Source: Methylomonas sp. MK1 (GTDB lineage Bacteria > Pseudomonadota > Gammaproteobacteria > Methylococcales > Methylomonadaceae). Taken from it: 64,000 bases of DNA. The notes under the pieces were generated by a model. The model was given only the letters and a program-made list of their open reading frames with translations, did not search any database and was not told the DNA's origin. The position numbers were made by a program, and so were the translations under genes. The stretch's first letter is position 1; every line of letters starts with the position of its first letter. Location: assembly GCF_000365425.1 (NCBI RefSeq), contig NZ_AQOV01000001.1:2108001-2172000 (forward strand), written 5' to 3'. This document shows, piece by piece, positions 37,597 through 46,597 of the stretch.

Positions 37597-37905
37597 TTAG
37601 TTTGCAGCCGATCTGCGCTTCTCAATCAGCTCGTTGCGTTGCACAGTCCAATGAACACTTGCAGCTTGTTCCGTGATGCTGCCGTCATTGACCAATCGAC
37701 ATAACCCTAGATACAACGCATAAAGATTGATGATGCCTTCATCATTTGGGTACTGCTTAAATAGCTCGCGATGTTTGCTACTACTCTCCGCATTGCAAAA
37801 TTCACCCGGAATCGGAAGAAAGTCAATTTTGTCGCCATCGCCTAGTGCTGCGTTTGCATCTAATGCAAATAGCAATAATGTCATGAATACAATTTTGTTA
37901 GTCAT
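37597..37905 (-). CDS. Small secreted protein of unknown function
   Basis: 102 residues from the ATG at 37905. The first 19 residues (TNKIVFMTLLLFALDANA) are a signal peptide; the mature part has two cysteines (FCNAE, GLCRL) that could pair, plus charged helices. The frame is open for 21 codons upstream, but the signal peptide fixes the start. Not recognised. It faces the CHAT cassette tail-to-tail. Confidence 0.6.
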   Translation of the reverse strand: MTNKIVFMTLLLFALDANAALGDGDKIDFLPIPGEFCNAESSSKHRELFKQYPNDEGIINLYALYLGLCRLVNDGSITEQAASVHWTVQRNELIEKRRSAAN

Positions 37906-38020
37906 GGACGTTTCGTTGTCATGGTGATAACCAGTAGATATTCCTTGGGCCAAAGCGTGTTTTGTCATCGGACAGTTTTCGTTCTTTCCGTTTGGTCAGG
38001 AAGCAATTAGTCGTCGCGAA

Positions 38021-38158
38021 TTGAATCAACACGATGACATTGGCACAGGCGCATTAGGCCTACTCGGCAACCTGATTTGGTTTATATTTGCTGGCTTGTG
38101 GTTAGCAATCGGTCACATCATTTCCGCTGTCATCAACTTTTCTACGATCATTGGTAAT
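38021..38158 (+). pseudogene. YccF-domain fragment
   Basis: LGLLGNLIWFIFAGLWLAI then GHIISAVINFSTIIG is the second repeat of YccF (DUF307) membrane proteins. After IIG the frame runs into sequence belonging to a gene on the opposite strand, so only this piece survives. With the copies at 30633 and 37444 it shows that YccF-like DNA has been cut and rejoined around the CHAT cassette. Confidence 0.55.
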
Positions 38159-38328
38159 GCAATGTACCCGTGGCTTGCCATTTGTTTCAGCGAAGCCATC
38201 ATGAGGGCATCGCGTTCTGGGTGCTGTAATTGTTCAGGGTTAACCTGTAACCAGTAACGCCGAAGATCTGACAAATCGATGCGTTTACGACGTACTGCCT
38301 GTAAGGCCAAAAGAAATTCGGCATTCAC
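38152..38328 (-). pseudogene. N-terminal fragment of the gene following the SMC-like ATPase
   Basis: Starts with an ATG that overlaps the SMC-like stop (ATGA), so it is the next gene of that operon. It reads FLLALQAVRRKRIDLSDLRR and ALMMASLKQMASHGYIALP, a winged-helix-like opening, then breaks at a YccF fragment. In Wadjet-type and related SMC systems a winged-helix/toprim subunit follows the SMC gene; the resemblance here is positional and weak. Confidence 0.4.
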
Positions 38329-38585
38329 GCTACGGCTTCCTTGGTTTCTGTCAGATCTTCAAACGTGGCAGATACCATTTCGATGTGGGATCTATTGGTT
38401 TTACTATTAGCGCCGGATTTTCTTAGACGGATAACTCGTCGGAATCCGGACAAAATGTTGTAATCAGCATTCGCCGTGAAGAAAATCAGCTGCACACCAA
38501 TTTCTTTGGCTAATAATCGCTGCACATCAATGAGAGCACGGGTCTGAACTTTGGCAAATGGGTTGTCAAGAATAAGTGGCCCGCC
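38325..38585 (-). pseudogene. SMC-like ATPase, C-terminal piece (interrupted by IS copy 3)
   Basis: GGPLILDNPFAKVQTRALID is a Walker B/D-loop segment, followed by AKEIGVQLIFFTANADYNIL and a basic tail, as in SMC-like coiled-coil ATPases of defence and mobile-element systems. It continues the fragment at 41047-41353: removing the IS and one 7-bp target duplicate joins TKRGGGG to PLILDNPF in frame. The stop overlaps the start of the next gene. Confidence 0.65.
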
Positions 38586-38659
38586 TGCAAAACGGCGTGC
38601 AAAACTTTCCAGGTTCCTGGGGAAAAGAGCGTTGAAAAGTTTCCACCCCAGGTTGTTCA

Positions 38660-40054
38660 ATGACCGGCTTTTTGCCGGAGAAACCTGGAGTGATAAAAAT
38701 GGAAGTCATAACCGAAATCAGGCGATTGCATTTTGTTGAGAATGTCACCGTCAGCGCCTTGGCGAAATTGTTCAAGCTGTCCCGTCCCACTATTCGTAAG
38801 CACCTCAATACACTCGAAGAGCCGGTTTATCCAATCCGAAAGGAGCAACCTCACCCGAAGCTAGGCGACTATCTCAAGCTGCTAGATGACTGGCTAGCAA
38901 AAGACGCTTGCTTACCTCGCAAGCAGAGACGTACCGCTCAAAGGCTATTCGAGTGTTTGCAGGTTGAAGGTTATATCGGTGGGTACACGGCGGTGCAGCG
39001 TCGTGTCAAAGACTGGAAGCTAAATCACTCTGGCAAACCCATCGCCAAACAGGCCTTCGTGCCTTTATGCTTCCCACCTGGTGAAACGTGCCAGTTCGAC
39101 TGGAGTCATGAAACGGCCGTGCTTGGCGGCGTGGAACAAATCGTCAAGGTGGCGCATTTCCGTTTGACCTACAGTCGGCAAATGTTTGTCATTGCTTATC
39201 CGCGTGAAACCCAAGAAATGGTATTGGACGCCCATAATCAGGCATTCGCGTTCTTCGGCGGCGTACCCAAACGCATGGTGTACGACAATCTGAAAACCGT
39301 GGTGGATGCGATCTTTGTTGGCAAGGAGCGGCGCTTTAATCGCCGTTTCCTCACCTTAGCCAATCACTATTTGTTTGAGCCTATAGCCTGTACGCCGGAA
39401 GCGGGCTGGGAGAAGGGGCAGGTCGAAAATCAGGTCGGCAATATTCGCGAATGGTTATTCACGCCACTGCCGCATTGTGCCAACTTTGCCGAGTTGAATG
39501 CTTGGCTGGCAAGACGTTGCCAGGAGCTGTCGGCACGACCGCATCCCGAACAGACTAGCCGCTCAACAGCGGAATGCTTCGCGGAAGAGCGGCCAGTGCT
39601 ACTGCCCATCAAGGCGCCCTTCGAGGGTTATGTGGAATCGATGCGCCGAGTATCCAGCCAGTGCCTGATCTGTATTGATCGCAATCGGTATAGTGTCCCG
39701 GCAGCCTGGGCCAATCGCGTGGTATCGGTAAGACTCACGGCTCATCGCGTCTGTATGGTGGCGAATGGTAAAGTGCTTGCCGACCATGAACGTCGCTTTG
39801 GGCGAGATCAGTTAATCTGTGATCCTTGGCACTATTTGCCGGTATTGGAGAAAAAGCCCGGTGCATTACGCCATGGCGCACCGTTTGTGACCTGGGATTT
39901 GCCGGTATCGATCAAGGTGGTGCGTGATCGTATCCTTAAACAAGATAGGGGCGATAGAGCCTTTGTCGATCTGCTGTTAATACCCACAGGGCACAAGTGG
40001 CGAGAGACCTGGGGGAAACCGGTCTGGATACGCTGGATGTGGCCTGTGATCTGA
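38660..40054 (+). CDS. istA: IstA transposase, element B copy 3 (frameshifted)
   Basis: Main frame of 464 residues identical to copies 1 and 2; DDE core intact. The displaced C-terminal tail is at 39997-40233. The shared break lies at the GGG of 39989-39991. Confidence 0.85.
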   Translation: MTGFLPEKPGVIKMEVITEIRRLHFVENVTVSALAKLFKLSRPTIRKHLNTLEEPVYPIRKEQPHPKLGDYLKLLDDWLAKDACLPRKQRRTAQRLFECLQVEGYIGGYTAVQRRVKDWKLNHSGKPIAKQAFVPLCFPPGETCQFDWSHETAVLGGVEQIVKVAHFRLTYSRQMFVIAYPRETQEMVLDAHNQAFAFFGGVPKRMVYDNLKTVVDAIFVGKERRFNRRFLTLANHYLFEPIACTPEAGWEKGQVENQVGNIREWLFTPLPHCANFAELNAWLARRCQELSARPHPEQTSRSTAECFAEERPVLLPIKAPFEGYVESMRRVSSQCLICIDRNRYSVPAAWANRVVSVRLTAHRVCMVANGKVLADHERRFGRDQLICDPWHYLPVLEKKPGALRHGAPFVTWDLPVSIKVVRDRILKQDRGDRAFVDLLLIPTGHKWRETWGKPVWIRWMWPVI

Positions 40055-40222
40055 CCTTGCAAACCGGCGTGATTAGCGCGGCCATCGTACTCAATGAAAT
40101 GCGACGCCTAACGGAAGCTGCTCAGCCAAAACCGTTGACGAATACACCGGCATCGACACCCACACTCACGCTCGAACCCGTCGCCGATTGCAGTCGCTAC
40201 GACACCTTACGGAGCGCACGCC

Positions 40223-40972
40223 ATGTCCATTGATCGCGCTGCGCAACTGAAAACCCTGCATCTGTTCGGTATGGCCGCTGCCTGGAACGAATGGCAAGCC
40301 GAATATGGACTTCAACAAAAACCCATTATGCCGGAAGTCTGGTTGGATCGCTTGATTGCCACGGAGCAAGCGGATCGCCAGGCGCGCAGTTTAAATTATC
40401 AACTCAAAGCGGCGCGCTTTCCCATCCATCGTGACTTGATGAATTTTGACTGGGTAGAAACACCGCTGCCCAAAGCCAGAATCGAACAGCTCGCGACCGC
40501 TGGCTTCATGGATCAAGCCTACAACCTCATTTTAGTCGGCGGTACTGGCACCGGTAAAATCCATCTCGCAACGGCCTTGGGCGTGGCGGCCATTCACCAA
40601 GGCAAACGGTTACGCTTCTACAACGCCGTCGATCTCGTCAACCAATTGGATAAAGAAAAACAGCAGGGCAAAGCCGGTAATCTCGCGAAGCAACTGACCA
40701 CCATGGATGCTGTCATCCTAGATGAATTGGGTTATCTACCTTTTCCCGCATCCGGTGGCGCCTTGCTATTCCACCTGATCAGCCAACTCTATGAAAAAAC
40801 ATCCTTGATCATCACCACCAATCTCAATTTCGGCGAATGGGTTCAGGTATTCGGCGATGCCAAGATGACCACGGCGCTTTTAGATCGTATTACCCACCAC
40901 TGCGATATTTTGGAAACCGGCAATGATTCCTATCGATTCAAGCAACGAAAAAAGGCGGTGGAAAACCAATAA
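40223..40972 (+). CDS. istB: IstB ATPase, element B copy 3, with altered Walker A
   Basis: Same as copies 1 and 2 except at codon 113 (bases 40559-40561), where ATC replaces ACC, so Walker A reads GGTGTGKIH instead of GGTGTGKTH. The Thr/Ser after the P-loop Lys binds Mg with ATP; isoleucine there should abolish ATP hydrolysis. This copy can probably move only with help from another copy. Confidence 0.92.
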   Translation: MSIDRAAQLKTLHLFGMAAAWNEWQAEYGLQQKPIMPEVWLDRLIATEQADRQARSLNYQLKAARFPIHRDLMNFDWVETPLPKARIEQLATAGFMDQAYNLILVGGTGTGKIHLATALGVAAIHQGKRLRFYNAVDLVNQLDKEKQQGKAGNLAKQLTTMDAVILDELGYLPFPASGGALLFHLISQLYEKTSLIITTNLNFGEWVQVFGDAKMTTALLDRITHHCDILETGNDSYRFKQRKKAVENQ

Positions 40973-41046
40973 CCCGTCGCTGTAACTGCAAACTTTTCGA
41001 CGATCTTTCCTGGATACTTTTGGAAAGTTTTCTAAGCCGTTTGACA

Positions 41047-41353
41047 GCCCGCCTCCACCACGTTTGGTTCGGGCTTGAGTATCGGCCCGCAATTGGCTAA
41101 TCAGCAAATAGAGAAACATAGCAATCACTGTACCCTGTCCCTTCGATCCTTTAAGCTCACCAGCAAGCTGATACTGATATACCTCGTTCTGCTCCATTTT
41201 TAACACTTGCAATCCCAGTTCCTGACGCCCGCAAACGGCAGTGAGGCATTGCGCAACTAAGTCAGCACCCTTGGCGGGAATCACGCTGCTTTTTATTAAC
41301 CCATTTAGATAATGCCGGATTGCGTCTTTACGATTGTCGACAGTCGATGGCAA
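41047..41353 (-). pseudogene. SMC-like ATPase, signature-motif piece (interrupted by IS copy 3)
   Basis: The fragment reads YQYQLAGELKGSKGQGTVIA, MFLYLLISQLRADTQARTK and then the glycine-rich link into the Walker B piece at 38585. The KGSKGQGT segment stands where SMC proteins have their LSGGE-type signature. An in-frame TGA just upstream of 41353 closes the frame, so the long coiled coil and N-terminal ATPase half are missing: the gene was already truncated or was cut by another rearrangement. Exact defence family not assignable. Confidence 0.6.
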
Positions 41354-41907
41354 CGTTGGATGTCACGATTTGGCATTACGAAAAAATGGCGATGGCGACC
41401 AAGGACTCGCCATCGTTACGGTTGATTGCCTGGAACCTTCTTCACCGAGGGATTCAAGCAAAACTCGGCGAACCACCATTTGCCGACTTTCAGTGGCAAT
41501 TGCTGATTGATGACCGAAACACACTGCGTTACCAACATGGCGGACTCAAGCTCATTTCAAATCAAGGCATGTTTGGTGATGCAGCTTCTTCTATCGGTGA
41601 AACCGTCATCAGTCTTTATCAATCGGTTTGGACGGAAGCGTTTTGGCTCGAATTGCAGATTGCTTGTGATGTTCCATTTGTACCATCTTCATTTGACCAT
41701 GTCGTCGCGCACTGTGCTGACGCCGATGACGACTGGGAAATAGAAAACGAACCTCACTTTACCGCCACCCTCGATCTCGAAGAAAGCTTGCTGATTGATC
41801 CATCCATGACGATTGAAGACCTTTCAAAATGGATAATACAGATCGTACAAAAAACGATGGATGCAATTCTGTTCATCATTGGCACCAATAACCCGGAGAA
41901 AAGCTAA
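41347..41907 (+). CDS. Hypothetical protein, possibly 5'-truncated
   Basis: About 186 residues from an ATG at 41347; a later ATG at 41386 is also possible. Sequence features are LRLIAWNLLHRGIQAKLGEP and a strongly acidic C-terminal half (HCADADDDWEIENEP). No family recognised, no signal peptide or membrane span. It lies between the broken SMC-like gene and the integrase module, and its start falls at the junction with the SMC fragment, so its true N-terminus may be lost. Confidence 0.45.
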   Translation: MATLDVTIWHYEKMAMATKDSPSLRLIAWNLLHRGIQAKLGEPPFADFQWQLLIDDRNTLRYQHGGLKLISNQGMFGDAASSIGETVISLYQSVWTEAFWLELQIACDVPFVPSSFDHVVAHCADADDDWEIENEPHFTATLDLEESLLIDPSMTIEDLSKWIIQIVQKTMDAILFIIGTNNPEKS

Positions 41908-42059
41908 AAAACCAAAGTTTTGCTCAAACTGTCCAAAAGACGGTGTTGATTGCCTTATCAGCGCCATCTTTTAGCTTTTTTACCGGCAAAAACCACTGCC
42001 AAAAAAGCCAATTCTAAAGCTGTAAATGACTTGCACCCTAACGAAACGCGGTGCAAATC

Positions 42060-42449
42060 ATGTCCGAAACACACATTTCAACACATTCCATTCTTCCCCG
42101 ATTTATTCGCATCCGCGATGCGCCTTTCTATCTCGGGATGGACAAAAACCGTTTTAACACCGAAGTCAGACCTTCGCTTACCGAAATCAAAATCGGCCAG
42201 CAAGGTATTGCCTTCGATCGTATTGAACTCGACGCCTGGGCCGACGAATACGTTCGTCGCTTCGGTAAATCAAGTATGAAAAAACAAGATAAACAAGAGA
42301 AATCATCATGGCAAAGAAAATCCCAGGTCTCGTCAAAAGAGGCGAATTTTGGCACATTGATAAAGTCATCAAAGGCAAAGGACGTGTTTGCCTCAGTACT
42401 GGAACAGACAATCTCCAGGAAGCCGAAAACTTCCTCGCGAAAATCATAG
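42060..42449 (+). CDS. AlpA/excisionase-like DNA-binding protein
   Basis: About 129 residues. The part FIRIRDAPFYLGMDKNRFN, then IKIGQQGIAFDRIELDAWAD, has the shape of MerR-like AlpA/Xis proteins that direct excision or control integrase expression. The C-terminus is basic and Ser/Lys-rich and overlaps the integrase start by about 140 bases in another frame, an unusually long overlap; the working protein may effectively end near 42290. Adjacent to the integrase, so likely its recombination directionality factor. Confidence 0.6.
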   Translation: MSETHISTHSILPRFIRIRDAPFYLGMDKNRFNTEVRPSLTEIKIGQQGIAFDRIELDAWADEYVRRFGKSSMKKQDKQEKSSWQRKSQVSSKEANFGTLIKSSKAKDVFASVLEQTISRKPKTSSRKS

Positions 42450-43432
42450 ATGAGATTCGGCAAGTGACGGTCTACGGTGCCAGGCCTAAACGCACGTTTC
42501 GAGAAGCGGCGACGAAATATTTGCAGGAAACCGAAAAACGCAGTTTAGCTAGAGATGCGTACTGCCTCAAAAACCTTGATCCCTTCATTGGCGATATGGA
42601 CATTATGCATGTGCATATGGGCACTTTGATGCCCTATATTGAAGCAAGGAAAGCGGCGGGCATCAAAAGTAAAACCATCGGCAGAGACCTCGCTGTTTTA
42701 CGTCGGATTCTCACTTTGGCTGCTCGGTCGTGGCGAGACGAACAAAACAAGCCTTGGATCGATATACCACCTTTGTTGGCAATGCCAAATTGGGAGGATG
42801 GTGCCGAACCTTATCCCTTGAACTGGCAAGAGCAAGCCCGGTTCTTTGACTTGCTGCCAGAACATCTTCGCGTGATGGCACTGTTCAAAGTCAATACCGG
42901 CTTGCGTGAACAAGGTGTTTGTTGGTTGCGCCGGGACTGGGAAGTCAAAGTGTCGGAGTTGAACACGTCGATTTTCATCACCCCCGGTAAACGCATCGAA
43001 TATGAAGATGGCATTTGGCGAGGAGAGAAAAACAAGGAAGACCAAATCGTGGTGCTCAACCAAGTGGCCAGAGGCATTATCGAGCAACAACGCGGCTTGC
43101 ATCCGATTTACGTGTTTCCTTATGAAGGGCGGAGGATCGGTGCCATCCATACGACGGCATGGAAAAATGCATGGCGCAAAGCAGGTCTGCCGGTCGATGG
43201 TTCGCATAATAAAGGGCCACATAATCTCAAGCATACCTTTGGGCGTCGCTTACGTTCTGCTGGCGTGCCTTTGGAAACACGCAAAGTGTTGCTTCACCAC
43301 AAGTCAGGTGACATTACCACGCATTATTCCGGTGCTGAGCTTCGAGAGCTGATTGCTGCGGTCGAAAGCATCTGCGAAGCCGATGCCGGTATTCCGATCA
43401 CGTTACTGAGACGAGGAACAAAAGCCAAATAA
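42308..43432 (+). CDS. Tyrosine recombinase (island integrase)
   Basis: 374 residues. The N-terminal arm (KKIPGLVKRGEFWHIDKVIK) and a SAM-like core-binding domain precede the catalytic domain. The catalytic set is visible: Arg in FKVNTGLREQGVCWLR, His-x-x-Arg in LKHTFGRRLR, His in VLLHHKSGDITTHYSG and the Tyr nucleophile in THYSG. It should integrate the island at the tRNA-Lys 3' end, 4.3 kb to the right. It is not immediately next to the att site; secreted-protein genes lie between. Confidence 0.9.
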   Translation: MAKKIPGLVKRGEFWHIDKVIKGKGRVCLSTGTDNLQEAENFLAKIIDEIRQVTVYGARPKRTFREAATKYLQETEKRSLARDAYCLKNLDPFIGDMDIMHVHMGTLMPYIEARKAAGIKSKTIGRDLAVLRRILTLAARSWRDEQNKPWIDIPPLLAMPNWEDGAEPYPLNWQEQARFFDLLPEHLRVMALFKVNTGLREQGVCWLRRDWEVKVSELNTSIFITPGKRIEYEDGIWRGEKNKEDQIVVLNQVARGIIEQQRGLHPIYVFPYEGRRIGAIHTTAWKNAWRKAGLPVDGSHNKGPHNLKHTFGRRLRSAGVPLETRKVLLHHKSGDITTHYSGAELRELIAAVESICEADAGIPITLLRRGTKAK

Positions 43433-44046
43433 CATCGCTGAACTGGCGGTCTTCTTTAAGGCCGCCAACAGCAAGTTGTTGGTCCATATCTTACGATTGT
43501 GTTGCCATGACAGATGTAACATAATTGAATTTGAATGATTCCAAACATTAGTAAGTAAACGTACTTATATGAAGAACTTTTTTAAAAGTTAACCTTTATG
43601 CATAATTAATGGCCGGAAAGTAAGTTCAGACAAACATCGGAATTTAAAATAATATTTGCTTTGGGTCTAGATTTTTGATTGCGAAGTTTCAGCCAATAGC
43701 CGTCAAAATTTCGATGTCAACTGTCCAGCCGATAGCAAGGGTGTGGTGAGGTTACGAACCTTTTCGTATGAAATGAATGATGGCTATATCTGCGAGTTAC
43801 TTGAAAGCAAGTCATTAAATTCAAACGACTCTTGGTATTGAATTGAAAAAACAGAATTTTTTTTCATGACTCCGAATTATGTTGAAGCCCCGCAGGGCAC
43901 AAGCAAGTTGCGGTCGATTTACAACAGTCGCAGTCAAGCGATCCGTTTGAGGAGAAGTTAACTAGGTCGCACCTAATTGGTATCAATAGATTCTAATGCG
44001 CGATAGAGTTAATGTTGTTACCAACAATAAGCAATCAGGAGTAAAC
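43433..44046. other. Intergenic; weak hairpin, one dyad and a possible coding relic
   Basis: TGGCGG/CCGCCA at 43444-43467 could terminate the integrase transcript. The dyad TAAGTA-AACG-TACTTA is at 43552-43567. Bases 43675-43842 can be read as FDVNCPADSKGVVRLRTF...ICELLESKSL then a stop, without a start codon, perhaps the end of a lost secreted protein. Confidence 0.35.
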
Positions 44047-45465
44047 ATGAAATCAATATTCCTTAACTTCAATGCTTTATTCGTGTGCACAGTAGGATTA
44101 TTTGCATCAGTTGCACAAGCTCAAAATGACGTTATATCGCAACGGATGAATGAATGTCGTAAATCAATTATCCCGCTGGAAATATATCAAAAGTTTGGCT
44201 CTAATTATGAAAGCGCTTTCCGCGATGCCATGTGTGGAAAATGGTATACCGAGCATGAAGAAGAGGCAAAGAATTCCGCGGGCGGGGGAATCGATGTATT
44301 AATTGTTAGTGCATCTGGTTCAGCGGATTCAAGTAAATCACAAAAGACGGTATCGCGAATAGAGTACTGCCAGAACACTAATTACAAGGTCAGGCAAGAG
44401 TTTAATGATGAGTTTTGGAGGCGTTCTGCTGATCCAATTTCACAATCTGGTTACAATCTTTGCATTCATCAGGTTTTTCAATACGCGAGTAGTACGACAG
44501 GTAGCTATCCAGTCAAAATCTCGGTTCAAGAGATTGGTGAAATGCTGCAATTTTCCGTTCGATTTGATGCGAACTTCGGTGGAGATAAACCACGTCTCAA
44601 GGATATAAATCCTGCCAGACTCCGTTGTAGCGGTAAGAACGACCGGTGGAAGAACATGGTAATTCCAAGTCAAGGTGACGGAATAGTATTTGAATGCCGA
44701 TGGGCAACTGAAGATGCTGGTGAAGCAATATTTACTGCTATCACTACGAGAGGTGATGTTGTTAGCTCAGTGACTCGGGAGGTTCGTCCTTATGTTAATG
44801 TTCGACAAGTTAAACTAACTCCCGAAGATAAAACGATCAGTACTAAGCCAGTCTGCGGAGATCCTGTCAACACTCCGGAATTCTTTCATAACTGGAAAAA
44901 TCATGACGATGGTAGATGCGCAGCTCTTACTGGCGATTATTGTTTAGGTAAATATGGAGTCGCTCTTACAGCTGAAAAACCGGAGGCTGATAAATTTGTT
45001 CGCCTTGTGAAACCATATATTAACTGTAACGACAATGCTAACGGTAGTTGCAATTGGAACGGAGGGAATATTGCAAATGCACAATGGACTACATCTGATT
45101 CAAGAGCACAAGCTGAGCTTTATTTTGGCTCTCATCAGGCAAGCCTAAAGATCTGTGCTGAACAACAAACCTACTCCAAGCAAGATAGAGAGGACCCAGT
45201 AAAAACATTCGATCTACCATTAGGGGGCAGGTTTACTGTTTCCATACCCAAAGGAGAACATCACAAACTCAATGCAACTTGGCGGAATGGTATTTCTGAG
45301 CAATTCAATCCAGACGTGGGAAATAGAGCTTTCCAGCTAGAGACTCGGCAAGATGTTGGCAACCAAACACTGTTGACATACAAAATACTGACTTGGGAAC
45401 AGCCTGGCTCGGTTATTGGTCAACAGTTTAGAACAACAAGAACAAGACTGAAAATGATGGATTGA
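44047..45465 (+). CDS. Large secreted protein of unknown function
   Basis: 472 residues from the ATG at 44047 (AGGAG six bases ahead). A signal peptide (FNALFVCTVGLFASVAQA) leads to a Cys-rich exported body: at least ten cysteines, e.g. NECRKS, DAMCGKW, RIEYCQN, NLCIHQ, suggesting disulfides. A repeated Asn/Gly-rich part (NCNDNANGSCNWNGGN) lies in the middle. Not recognised. The next gene, also secreted and Cys-rich, follows after 63 bases. Confidence 0.7.
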   Translation: MKSIFLNFNALFVCTVGLFASVAQAQNDVISQRMNECRKSIIPLEIYQKFGSNYESAFRDAMCGKWYTEHEEEAKNSAGGGIDVLIVSASGSADSSKSQKTVSRIEYCQNTNYKVRQEFNDEFWRRSADPISQSGYNLCIHQVFQYASSTTGSYPVKISVQEIGEMLQFSVRFDANFGGDKPRLKDINPARLRCSGKNDRWKNMVIPSQGDGIVFECRWATEDAGEAIFTAITTRGDVVSSVTREVRPYVNVRQVKLTPEDKTISTKPVCGDPVNTPEFFHNWKNHDDGRCAALTGDYCLGKYGVALTAEKPEADKFVRLVKPYINCNDNANGSCNWNGGNIANAQWTTSDSRAQAELYFGSHQASLKICAEQQTYSKQDREDPVKTFDLPLGGRFTVSIPKGEHHKLNATWRNGISEQFNPDVGNRAFQLETRQDVGNQTLLTYKILTWEQPGSVIGQQFRTTRTRLKMMD

Positions 45466-45528
45466 TAGACTTATTCTCTCTTGATTGTTAGCTAACATCC
45501 ATAATTTACTAAACAGAAGGGGGTAAAT

Positions 45529-45810
45529 ATGAAATTAGGTATAAAAAATCTTTTATTTATAAGTGTCAATGCTATAAGCATGGTAACTATATTGCCCACA
45601 GCTAAAGCAGACTGTTTAGCTGCACAGCAAGTTTGTGAAGATGCCAGAAAAAAAGCAGCGGAATGCCTGGATAGAACAAAGATTGCTTGCGGACCTATTC
45701 TTGAACAAAAGATTTCTGCATGTAATCAGGCTGATTTTACTTGCGAAAAAGAGCGTTCTATTAGCAGACCTTGTCCTTCTGGACAAACCTGTGCAGGTTC
45801 AGCACGATAG
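45529..45810 (+). CDS. Small secreted cysteine-rich protein
   Basis: 93 residues with a signal peptide (about 1-27, ending AKA before DCLAAQ) and eight cysteines in the mature part in a spaced pattern (CLAAQQVC, AECLDRTKIAC, ACNQADFTC, PCPSGQTC). Such density suggests a disulfide-stabilised peptide. A GAAGGGGG-like ribosome site precedes the ATG. Probably co-transcribed with the larger secreted protein. Family unknown. Confidence 0.65.
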   Translation: MKLGIKNLLFISVNAISMVTILPTAKADCLAAQQVCEDARKKAAECLDRTKIACGPILEQKISACNQADFTCEKERSISRPCPSGQTCAGSAR

Positions 45811-45833
45811 ATTTTAAAAAAAATGATTTACTG

Positions 45834-45869
45834 TTGTGACACTATTTCTACTAGTAGTGTCACAATTTT
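45834..45869. terminator. Bidirectional intrinsic terminator
   Basis: A perfect 11-bp stem, TTGTGACACTA/TAGTGTCACAA, with a 10-base loop and TTTT after it (and A-runs on the other side). It lies between the convergent Cys-rich and Sel1-repeat genes. Confidence 0.8.
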
Positions 45870-45898
45870 CAGCACTACTTCTACACATTTAAAAATGG

Positions 45899-46597
45899 CT
45901 ATTCTTTCAACCAATGCTCTGTAAGGTTCTGCGCATTACGTAATTGCTCAGGGGTCATAACACCTGCAACTGCATCTCTAGCCCCCGGGGCATCTTTATT
46001 ACCATTTGATGCTGCTAAATTAAACCACATGTATGCAATTTCAACATTATATTTTCCATAACTATATTGAGAATACATGCGTCCTAGATTATATTGAGAA
46101 AGTGCAGAACCTTTCTTGGCTGCTTTCAAATACCAATCTTCGGCTTTTGCGTAATCCTGGACAACTCCTTTGCCCCTCTCATACATGTAAGCAATATTAT
46201 TATATGCTGCTATAACACCATCATTGGCGGCTTTACTAATTAATAAAAATGCTTTCGCATTGTCTTGAGTAACACCATGCCCATTCATATACATAACCCC
46301 TAATGCATTGTTTGCATCAGAGTAACCGTTATTAGCGGCCTTATTAAACCAATCAATGGCGACTTTATAGTCTTTACGCACACCTTTCCCTTCAGAATAT
46401 AAAACACCAAGTTTGTATTGTGCTTGCGAAACCCCGCTGTTGGCAGCTAATATGAACTCGTTAATGGCTTTATTAAAGTCTCCATCGGCTTCAGCCTTTA
46501 ATCCATCTACTAAATCAGCTTTGGATTGATGATTTAGTCCGATAACAATCATAATGATTAGGCAAAAGACTTTATATTTTTCATTTTTCATACTCAT
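45899..46597 (-). CDS. Exported Sel1-repeat (TPR-like) protein
   Basis: About 232 residues with a signal peptide and five or so Sel1-like repeats. Each carries the pattern AQYKLGVLYSEGKGVRKDYK, e.g. ANNALGVMYMNGHGVTQDNA and AYNNIAYMYERGKGVVQDYA. Sel1 repeats form alpha-solenoids that bind proteins; exported ones sometimes tune signalling or interaction with host cells. The final part (LAASNGNKDAPGARDAVAG) is a typical Sel1 end. Role here unknown. Confidence 0.85.
   Translation of the reverse strand: MSMKNEKYKVFCLIIMIVIGLNHQSKADLVDGLKAEADGDFNKAINEFILAANSGVSQAQYKLGVLYSEGKGVRKDYKVAIDWFNKAANNGYSDANNALGVMYMNGHGVTQDNAKAFLLISKAANDGVIAAYNNIAYMYERGKGVVQDYAKAEDWYLKAAKKGSALSQYNLGRMYSQYSYGKYNVEIAYMWFNLAASNGNKDAPGARDAVAGVMTPEQLRNAQNLTEHWLKE

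Larger units (their letters stand above)
38586..41046 (+). mobile_element. IS21-family element B, copy 3, with 7-bp target duplication
   Basis: 2461 bp in the opposite orientation to copies 1 and 2. The bases GCCCGCC at 38579-38585 are repeated at 41047-41053, a clean target-site duplication, so this is an unrearranged and probably the latest insertion. Ends TGCAAAACGG and CCGTTTGACA are the same inverted repeats as in the other copies. Confidence 0.95.

Noticed and set aside
38325..41353. Confident naming of the SMC-like gene as Wadjet JetC
   Set aside because: Only the C-terminal part is present, the Walker B sequence differs from what I recall for JetC, and no JetA/JetB gene is nearby.
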